Source of the DNA: Verrucomicrobiota bacterium
GTDB lineage: Bacteria > Verrucomicrobiota > Verrucomicrobiia > Opitutales > Opitutaceae
Direction: 5' to 3'
Assembly (NCBI GenBank): GCA_023430825.1
Contig: JAEYYL010000204.1
Location: 1-38,040 of the forward strand
DNA length: 38,040 nt
Part shown: positions 32,340-38,040 of the stretch, in pieces
How positions within the stretch are numbered: the first letter of the stretch is position 1
Layout: each line of letters opens with the position of its first letter
Translations under genes and position numbers: made by a program
Notes under the pieces: generated by a model
Seen by the model: only the letters and a program-made list of their open reading frames with translations
What the model was told of the DNA's origin: nothing
The model's database searches: none

Positions 32340-33824
32340 TCAGTCGCCGACGTTGATGTTGTAGCGCTGGAGGGAGGTGCTTTCCAGCTGGTGCAGGTTG
32401 GCGATGGCGATGCGGAGGTTGACGCGGGCGAGGAGTTCGTTGACGCGGGTCGACTCGAGGTCGTCCTGAATCTGCAGCACCTGGCGGCTGGTGGAGAGCC
32501 CGGCCTTGAAGCGGGCGAGTTCGAGTTCGTATTGGCGGGTGGCGAGGAGCGTGGCCTGACGGTTGATCTCGACGCTTTCGAGGTTCGTCTCGACGGCGCG
32601 GACGGCGGAGCGGACCTGGACGAGGAGATCCTGTTCGAGGCGTTGCAGACGCATTTCCTGCTGGCGGAGGCTGGCGAGGGAGGAGCGGTAGCGGGCGCGA
32701 TCGGCGTTGAGACCCCACGGCACGGAGAGGGTGAGATCGAGTTGCCAGCTGCGGGCGTCGCCATTCGGGAGCGTGTCGACGGCGCCGCGGTAGGAGCGGT
32801 CGATGCCGTTGTAGCCGACGCTGCCGCCGAGGTTGAGCGTGGGGAGGCGGCCGTTTTTCGCGACGGTGGTGTCGAGTTCGAGCTGTTTGATGGATTCGAG
32901 CGTGGCGAGGTAGGCGGGCTGGTTTTCGCGGGCGAGCTTGTAGGAGAGGTCGAAGGAGGGGGACGGTTCCTGGTAAGGCGAGAGGGCGACGGTGCCGACG
33001 CCGCGGTCGAACTCGAACTGGCCGATGAGCGCGAGGAGGGCGTCCTCGCTGTTGCGCACGGATTGCTCGGCGATCAGGAGGCGGTTCCGGGTGGTGGCGA
33101 CGCCGACTTCGGCGGAGAGGACGTCGAGGTCGGTGGCGACGCCGGTGAGCTTGCGGGTTTTGTTTTCCTCGAAGAGCTGCTCGGCGAGACGGAGGCTATG
33201 GCGCTGCACGGCGAGCTGTTCGCGGGCGAAGACGAGATTGTAGTAAGCGGCCTCGGTGTCGCGGACGACCTGGAGGACGCTGCCGGTGAAGTTGAGGCGC
33301 GCGATTTTCACGCCGAGGCGGTTGCGCTCGATATTGGCGCGGTTGACGGCGGTGCCGGCGCCGCGGAGGAGCGGCTGGGTGACAGTGAGGGCGACGTCGC
33401 TGTTGTAAACGGGGTTGAAGGCGAAGGTGGAGAAATTGCTGGCGCTCTTGTCGACGCTGGCGCTCAGGCCGACGAGTGTGCCGGTAGGGAGGAACTGCGA
33501 AACGCCGATGCGGGCGTCGGTGGTGTCGGTGCGGCGGCCGCCGGCGACGGGCGAGTCCTTGGCGGAGAACCGTTGGAGGGAGGCGGAGAAGACGGGTTCG
33601 AAGTCGGCCTCGGCGATGTTGAGCGATTCGAGGGCGATCTCGGTGGAGAAGTTTTCGATCTTGAGATCGAAGTTTTTCTGCAGCGCGCGGGCGATGCACT
33701 CCTCCAGGGTCAGGGTCGGGGCGGTCTGGAGCGGCGGCGGGGCGGCGTTTTCCTGGGCGCGCGCGAAAGAGGCGGTGGCGCAGATGCAGGCGGCGAGGGC
33801 GGCGCGGACGGTGAATCGCAACAT
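32340..33824 (-). CDS. TolC-family outer membrane efflux protein
   Basis: A 494-residue exported protein with a signal peptide (about 1-23, ending ARAQE) and the two long coiled-coil repeats typical of TolC/OEP proteins (about 40-250 and 290-490; for example LTLEECIARALQKNFDLKIEN starts the first repeat region). TolC proteins form trimeric outer membrane channels for tripartite pumps or type I secretion. No inner membrane pump or adaptor gene adjoins it, so the partner is encoded elsewhere; the ABC exporter at 22311-24074 is a distant possibility. The ATG at 33824 has no clear ribosome site. A terminator follows the gene. Confidence 0.9.
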   Translation of the reverse strand: MLRFTVRAALAACICATASFARAQENAAPPPLQTAPTLTLEECIARALQKNFDLKIENFSTEIALESLNIAEADFEPVFSASLQRFSAKDSPVAGGRRTDTTDARIGVSQFLPTGTLVGLSASVDKSASNFSTFAFNPVYNSDVALTVTQPLLRGAGTAVNRANIERNRLGVKIARLNFTGSVLQVVRDTEAAYYNLVFAREQLAVQRHSLRLAEQLFEENKTRKLTGVATDLDVLSAEVGVATTRNRLLIAEQSVRNSEDALLALIGQFEFDRGVGTVALSPYQEPSPSFDLSYKLARENQPAYLATLESIKQLELDTTVAKNGRLPTLNLGGSVGYNGIDRSYRGAVDTLPNGDARSWQLDLTLSVPWGLNADRARYRSSLASLRQQEMRLQRLEQDLLVQVRSAVRAVETNLESVEINRQATLLATRQYELELARFKAGLSTSRQVLQIQDDLESTRVNELLARVNLRIAIANLHQLESTSLQRYNINVGD

Positions 33825-34159
33825 GGAGGAAATTGGCAGGCCGGAGATTGGAGCTGAGAACACAGTGGCTGTCGAAAAGTTACTGGAGTCGAAGCGGCGG
33901 CGTGGTGTTCGCCGCGGCGAGGGGGCGAAGCCGGGTGACTTCGCGCGAGAGACGGCGAGAGTCGCGGAAAGTTTCGCGGGGCCGGAGGATTGACGGCGGC
34001 GAGACGGGCGGCGGCATGGCGAGCGAGTGTCGACGCGGCGCGCGGTGGATTCGAGCGGAAACAGGGCGAGCGGTTCGAGGCGACGGATGGACGGTCGCGG
34101 GAAAAAAAAGGGCGGGTCGTGTGACCCGCCCGGAAAGGCTGCCGACTGGAGCTGACGCG
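33825..34159. other. 335-bp intergenic region without a gene
   Basis: This gap separates the tolC-like gene from the upstream ppiD-like gene. It holds the terminator at 34102-34131 and must contain the tolC promoter on the minus strand, but I could not assign -35 and -10 boxes with confidence. No reading frame here looks like a gene on codon usage, and no tRNA or repeat is visible. Confidence 0.6.
34102..34131 (-). terminator. Strong rho-independent terminator after the PpiD-like gene
   Basis: GGGCGGGTC (34110-34118) and GACCCGCCC (34123-34131) make a perfect 9-bp stem with a 4-base loop. On the minus strand it is followed by eight Ts. It lies 28 bp past the stop of the PpiD-like gene and is the clearest terminator in the window. 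Confidence 0.95.
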
Positions 34160-35836
34160 TTACTGGGCGTTGAGGGTCTTGGCCGGATCGGTCCGATCGA
34201 GTTCCCGTTGGACCCAGTCCTGGAGATAGGCGCTCGCCCCGATGCCACCGGTGGCCATGGCCATTTGGGCGCGGGTGGCGGCGAACTCGGGGGCGGATTC
34301 GTCGAGTTGCGGCACTTTCTTTTCGGCGGCGTAAACGAGGAGGCCGTGTTCGCGGGAGACGACCATGTCCGACACGCGCCCCTGTTCCAGGCGCTCGAGT
34401 GCGCCGAACACGGCGTAATCGAGATCCTGCGGTGGCTGGCGGCGGGTGAAGGACGGGACGGATTTGGCGTCGATTTTGACGGAGTGGTTTTTCGCGGCGG
34501 TGGCGACGGCGGTTTCGAAGGAGTCGCCGGCCTTGAGGCGCGCTTCGATCGTGCTGCGGACCGCGCGGCCGAGTTCGACGAAGCGTTTGCGCTTTTCGTT
34601 TTCGATGTAGTCGGCGGTCACCCTTTCGCGGACCTCGATGAAGGCGGGGGTGCGAGCGGGCTGGAGGTCCTGCCAAACGAGGACGACGGCGCCGCTGGGG
34701 GAGTTGACGGCGTCGGAGACGCGGTGGTCGGCGCCGAGCTTGAACGCCTCGGTGGCGATTTCCCGGGAGCCGCCGAATTCGGCGGGTCCGGCTTCGCGGG
34801 TGAAGGGCGCGAGGGATTTTACCGCGAGGTTCTGGTTGGCGATGTAGTCGACGAACGCCGGCGTGCCGGGCGCGAGTTTACGATCGTAGAGCGCGTAGGC
34901 GAAATCGGCGGCGGCCTTGGCGGCGAGGCGGCGGGCGCGGTCGAGTTTCAGGGTGGTTTCGACCTGCGGGCGGACCGCGGCGAAATCGGCGTTGGGGTCG
35001 ACTTTTGGTGCGGTGGATGCGTCGGCCGCGGGCGGCTTGGGGAAGCGGGCGGGATTGGCGTTATAGAAAGCGCGCACCTCAGGCTCGGTCACGGTGACGG
35101 AGGGAAGGAACGAGAGCGCGGGAAACTCGATGTAGTCGACGCTGATGCGCGGCGGGACCTCGTAGCGAAACGTGTTTTCCTCGAAAAATTTCGTGAGGAG
35201 GGCGTCGCCGGTCGGGATCGAGGGACTGTAAGCGGTGTAGTCCACGGTGGCGACGCCGAGGGTCCACGAGGCGTCGGCCTGCTCGAGCTGGCGGGTGACA
35301 TCGGCGGGGAGCACGTAGCCGGGGCCGGCGAGGAGTTGCTGGACCTTTTCGGCGCGAACGTCGTCGGCGATGACGCGGCGGACGACGGCGGGGGTGAAGC
35401 GGGGGTTGTTTTTCAGCGAGTCGGTGAAGAGAGCGTAGCGTTGGGCGTCGAACTGGCCGTCCTGGCCGCTGAAGATGCGCAGCGTCTTGATATGTTCGAC
35501 GACCTCGTTCTCGGCGGTTTCGGGAATGTTGAGTTCGTCGGCGAGGACGAGAGTCGCGGCGCGCTGGAGGCCGTATTGCTGCATTTCGGCCTCGCCGGGC
35601 GAATAGCCGGTTTGGAGCTGGGCACTGAGGGCGGCGTCGCCGAAGAGGCGTTCCTGGTCCTCGGCCGAGCCGAGGTTATAGCCGAACACGCGGCGCTCGA
35701 TCGCCTGGCGTTCCGCGCGACCGATGCCGGGAGCGGCGCCGATGGTGAAGACGAAAGCGATGATGATGCCCACCAGCAGCACGGCAAAAATGATGCGGAA
35801 GTGGTGCTGAAAATAGCGCTGAATCCAGGAGATCAT
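34160..35836 (-). CDS. PpiD/SurA-like membrane-anchored periplasmic chaperone
   Basis: A 558-residue protein with one N-terminal membrane helix (about 14-33, after MISWIQRYFQHHFR) and a long periplasmic part, the plan of PpiD. The N-terminal region (about 85-200) resembles the SurA_N chaperone domain. A parvulin-like segment is recognisable further on, with AEFGGSREIATEAFKLG followed by VVLVWQDLQPA, but its catalytic pattern is incomplete, so isomerase activity is doubtful and chaperoning is the likelier role. The gene is monocistronic, divergent from gatC over 185 bp, and ends at a strong terminator. Confidence 0.82.
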   Translation of the reverse strand: MISWIQRYFQHHFRIIFAVLLVGIIIAFVFTIGAAPGIGRAERQAIERRVFGYNLGSAEDQERLFGDAALSAQLQTGYSPGEAEMQQYGLQRAATLVLADELNIPETAENEVVEHIKTLRIFSGQDGQFDAQRYALFTDSLKNNPRFTPAVVRRVIADDVRAEKVQQLLAGPGYVLPADVTRQLEQADASWTLGVATVDYTAYSPSIPTGDALLTKFFEENTFRYEVPPRISVDYIEFPALSFLPSVTVTEPEVRAFYNANPARFPKPPAADASTAPKVDPNADFAAVRPQVETTLKLDRARRLAAKAAADFAYALYDRKLAPGTPAFVDYIANQNLAVKSLAPFTREAGPAEFGGSREIATEAFKLGADHRVSDAVNSPSGAVVLVWQDLQPARTPAFIEVRERVTADYIENEKRKRFVELGRAVRSTIEARLKAGDSFETAVATAAKNHSVKIDAKSVPSFTRRQPPQDLDYAVFGALERLEQGRVSDMVVSREHGLLVYAAEKKVPQLDESAPEFAATRAQMAMATGGIGASAYLQDWVQRELDRTDPAKTLNAQ

Positions 35837-36021
35837 GGGGGATGAAAGGGGCGACGGTAGGTCGAGCCGGATGGCTGGCAAGGGCGAAGTGCCGCGGCCA
35901 CGACGGGGCCGGAGCCGGGTTGGAGCGCACGGATACGGGTTTGGCGCGAAGCCGAAAACGAACGCGGTTTTGCCGGTTGCTTTCGAACTCATGGGACGCA
36001 CGCTCGACCGCTCATTTCGCC

Positions 36022-36312
36022 ATGAACCAGCCAACCGCCCTCGACATCGATCACGTTGCCCGGCTCGCGCGCATCGCCCTCACGCCGGACGAAAAGGCCA
36101 AGTTTTCCCAGCAACTCGGCGACGTGCTGCACCATATCGAACAGTTGTCGAAGGTGGACGTCACGGGCATCGAGCCGACGGCGCATGCGTTTGCGGTGCA
36201 CAATGTCTGGGCCGACGACGTGGCGCGGGCGGGGCTGCCGGTCGAGGCGGCGTTGCGGAATGCGCCGGCGCAGCGCGAGCACATGGTCGTTGTCCCCAAA
36301 GTGGTCGAGTAA
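36022..36312 (+). CDS. gatC: Asp-tRNA(Asn)/Glu-tRNA(Gln) amidotransferase subunit C
   Basis: A 96-residue protein of normal GatC length; the segments DIDHVARLARIALTPDE near the start and LREN-like ALRNAPAQREH near the end fit the family. GatC holds the GatA and GatB subunits together while they turn misacylated Glu-tRNA(Gln) or Asp-tRNA(Asn) into the correct form. The start is ATG 36022. gatA follows after 86 bp that contain a MITE-like repeat. Confidence 0.93.
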   Translation: MNQPTALDIDHVARLARIALTPDEKAKFSQQLGDVLHHIEQLSKVDVTGIEPTAHAFAVHNVWADDVARAGLPVEAALRNAPAQREHMVVVPKVVE

Positions 36313-36321
36313 CCTTTATAT

Positions 36322-36389
36322 TCATCGCGAGCTGCGCGGTGGGCGCGGCGATCCCGTAGGATTGCTTCGTCGCTTCGTTCCTCGCGTGA
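36322..36389. repeat. MITE/REP-like element between gatC and gatA
   Basis: A 68-bp unit is bounded by inverted ends TCATCGCGAG (36322-36331) and CTCGCGTGA (36381-36389), matching but for one extra base. Its right part, GGATTGCTTCGTCGCTTCG (36359-36377), resembles a dispersed repeat seen in many unrelated bacteria (the 'TCATTGCGAG...GAAGCAATCC' type, from memory). It fills almost the whole gap between two co-transcribed genes and would fold strongly in the mRNA. Confidence 0.65.
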
Positions 36390-36398
36390 CTGCCGAAA

Positions 36399-37862
36399 AT
36401 GTCGTCCGAACTTTTCTATCATTCCATTGCCGAACTCGCATCGGCGCTAGAGGCGAAAACGCTGTCGTCGGTCGAGCTGACGAAGGCCATCGTGGCGCGC
36501 ACGCGGGCGGTCGATCCGCGCGTGAAGGCGTTCAACTCGTTCGACGAAGCCGACGCACTCGCGCAGGCGGCGGCGTCGGACGCGCGACGGGCGGCGGGCG
36601 AGACGCGCGGGGCACTCGACGGGATTCCGGTCGGGTTGAAGGATGTGATCGCGGTCGAGGGCCAGCCGCTCACGGCGTCGAGCAGGATGCTGGCGAATTT
36701 CGTTTCGCCCTACGATGCGACGGTGACGCAGAAGCTGAAGCAAGCGGGCGCGGTGTGCTGGGGACGGTTGAACCTGGACGAGTTTGCGATGGGGTCGTCG
36801 ACGGAGAATTCGGCGTTCGGTCCGACGAGCAATCCGTGGGATCTCGCGCGCGTGCCGGGCGGTTCGTCGGGCGGCAGCGCGGCGGCGCTCGCGGCGGGCG
36901 AGGCGATCGCGACGCTCGGATCGGACACCGGCGGCTCGATCCGGCAGCCGGCGGCGTTGTGCGGCGTGGTGGGGTTGAAGCCGACTTACGGGCTGGTGTC
37001 GCGCTATGGTTTGATCGCGTTCGCGTCGTCGCTCGACCAGATCGGGCCGTTTGCGCGCACGGTCGAGGATGCGGCGATCATGCTCGGCGCGATCGCGGGG
37101 CACGACGGGCGCGACTCGACGTCGTTCAAGGCGGAGATTCCGGATTATCGCGCGGAGCTCGGAAAGCGGAAGGGGCCGTGGAAGCTCGGCATTCCGAAAG
37201 AGTATTTCGGCGAAGGGCTCGATCCGGAAATCGGTGCGGCGGTGGAGCGCGCGATCGCGTTCTACAAGGCGCAGGGCTGCGAGATCAAAGAAGTGTCGCT
37301 GCCGAACACGCAGTATTGTTTGGACACGTATTACATCATCGCCACGGCGGAGGCGTCGTCGAATCTCGCGCGCTACGACGGCATTCGCTACGGGCATCGT
37401 TCGAAGGACGGGGCGGACATCGTCGACCTTTATTTCAAATCGCGCGCGGAAGGTTTCGGCGCGGAGGTGAAGCGCCGGATCATCCTCGGGACCTATGTGC
37501 TCTCGAGCGGCTACTATGATGCGTATTATCTGCGCGCGCAGAAAGTGCGGACGTTGATCCGGCAGGATTTTCTGAACGCGTATCGCGAGGTGGACGCGTT
37601 GCTCACGCCGACCTCGCCGGTGCCGGCGTTCAAGATCGGGGAGAAGTCGGACCCGCTGGCGATGTATTTGTGCGACATCTACACGATTGGCGTGAACCTC
37701 GCGGGGTTGCCGGCGATCAGCGTGCCGTGCGGGTTCACGCAGGGCGGGTTGCCGATCGGGCTGCAGTTGATCGGGCAGCCGTTTCAGGAAGCGAACCTGC
37801 TCGCGATCGCGCAGGCGTATGAGCGTGGGCACGAGTGGTGGACGAGAGTTCCTGCACTCTGA
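36399..37862 (+). CDS. gatA: Asp-tRNA(Asn)/Glu-tRNA(Gln) amidotransferase subunit A
   Basis: A 487-residue amidase-signature enzyme, the glutaminase part of the GatCAB complex. The Ser-cisSer-Lys triad is Lys81 (GLKDV), Ser156 (GGSSGGS) and Ser180 (TGGSIRQPA), each two residues later than in S. aureus GatA. The full length is normal. gatB is not downstream: the next gene is a GxxExxY protein preceded by direct repeats, so gatB must be elsewhere. The complex is cytoplasmic and housekeeping. Confidence 0.96.
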   Translation: MSSELFYHSIAELASALEAKTLSSVELTKAIVARTRAVDPRVKAFNSFDEADALAQAAASDARRAAGETRGALDGIPVGLKDVIAVEGQPLTASSRMLANFVSPYDATVTQKLKQAGAVCWGRLNLDEFAMGSSTENSAFGPTSNPWDLARVPGGSSGGSAAALAAGEAIATLGSDTGGSIRQPAALCGVVGLKPTYGLVSRYGLIAFASSLDQIGPFARTVEDAAIMLGAIAGHDGRDSTSFKAEIPDYRAELGKRKGPWKLGIPKEYFGEGLDPEIGAAVERAIAFYKAQGCEIKEVSLPNTQYCLDTYYIIATAEASSNLARYDGIRYGHRSKDGADIVDLYFKSRAEGFGAEVKRRIILGTYVLSSGYYDAYYLRAQKVRTLIRQDFLNAYREVDALLTPTSPVPAFKIGEKSDPLAMYLCDIYTIGVNLAGLPAISVPCGFTQGGLPIGLQLIGQPFQEANLLAIAQAYERGHEWWTRVPAL

Positions 37863-37868
37863 GTTTTG

Positions 37869-37907
37869 CCACAGAGAACACAGAGTGCCGACACAGAGAA
37901 CACCGAG
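37869..37907. repeat. CACAGAG-type direct repeat before the GxxExxY gene
   Basis: Two near-identical 16-bp units, CACAGAGAACACAGAG (37870-37885) and CACAGAGAACACCGAG (37892-37907), are spaced 22 bp apart. Within each, ACAGAG- or ACCGAG-like subunits recur. The pair ends nine bases before the ATG of the GxxExxY gene and lies right after gatA. Confidence 0.8.
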
Positions 37908-37915
37908 ACAAACCA

Positions 37916-38040
37916 ATGGACGCGGACATCAATTGTATCACCGAGCAGATCATCGGCGCGGCAATTGAGGTGCACAAAGAGTTGGGGCCGGGATTGCTGG
38001 AGTCCGCCTATCAGCGAGCGCTCGCGCACGAGATGCGACT
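37916..38040 (+). CDS. GxxExxY family protein, N-terminal part
   Basis: The frame from ATG 37916 runs to the window edge, giving about 41 residues. It contains IIGAAIEVHKELGPGLLESAY, including the G-x-x-E-x-x-Y motif (GLLESAY). Full members are about 125 residues, occur as many paralogues in Verrucomicrobia and Planctomycetes, and have been likened to PDDEXK nucleases; their role is not known. It is preceded by CACAGAG direct repeats and lacks a good ribosome site. Confidence 0.9.
   Translation, partial: MDADINCITEQIIGAAIEVHKELGPGLLESAYQRALAHEMR

Noticed and set aside
1..38040. CRISPR array, tRNA or rRNA genes, integrase or transposase genes
   Set aside because: No regularly spaced repeats beyond two units, no tRNA-like cloverleaf in the intergenic regions, and no mobile-element protein motifs were seen.

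Overview
The window reads as chromosomal DNA of a high-GC, Gram-negative-type bacterium, most likely a verrucomicrobium of the Opitutaceae (Opitutus-like). The grounds are the gene families rather than any marker gene: a GxxExxY protein, a PmoA-like/DUF6807 protein, several secreted carbohydrate-active enzymes, paired URO-D-type methyltransferases, and strong G/C bias at third codon positions. No rRNA, tRNA, CRISPR array, transposase or prophage gene was found.

Layout. (1) 1-12,700 is a glycan-use region. A sugar isomerase-like gene (minus) is divergent from a tightly overlapping operon: GH78 rhamnosidase, PmoA-like protein, exported class V aminotransferase. A minus-strand exported RidA protein follows. 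A second plus-strand operon then holds an Asp-box protein, an uncharacterised secreted protein, a GH127 beta-L-arabinofuranosidase and an M28 peptidase, followed by a sodium:solute symporter (12,721-14,835). Together these look suited to taking apart plant rhamnose- and arabinose-bearing material, possibly arabinosylated glycoprotein, and importing a product. (2) 14,915-18,939 is a corrinoid methyltransferase module: URO-D methyltransferase, corrinoid protein, DUF1638 protein and a second URO-D protein whose zinc motif is replaced. An S51 peptidase and a nucleoside hydrolase-like protein, both exported, follow. (3) 20,934-25,198 is a minus-strand set: Gfo/Idh oxidoreductase, ABC exporter, small secreted protein, aldose epimerase-like protein. 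(4) 25,428-28,643 has a tandem ferritin-like protein and a phytanoyl-CoA dioxygenase-like protein, divergent from an AraC regulator. (5) 28,737-38,040 is mostly housekeeping: trpA, a receiver-GGDEF protein, miaA, a membrane protein, a TolC-family protein, a PpiD-like protein, gatC, gatA and the start of a GxxExxY gene.

Intergenic DNA carries several small repeats. Two share a GTAGG/TGCTCGC head typical of REP elements, and one of these supplies the stop codon of a gene. One MITE-like element separates gatC from gatA, and a CACAGAG-type direct repeat precedes the GxxExxY gene. Two clear rho-independent terminators close the tolC-like and ppiD-like genes.

The best candidates for undescribed biology are the tandem ferritin-like/PhyH/AraC locus, the corrinoid module with its zinc-less URO-D partner, and the exported PLP enzyme/exported RidA pair. 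All functional statements rest on reading motifs by eye; no database search was possible.
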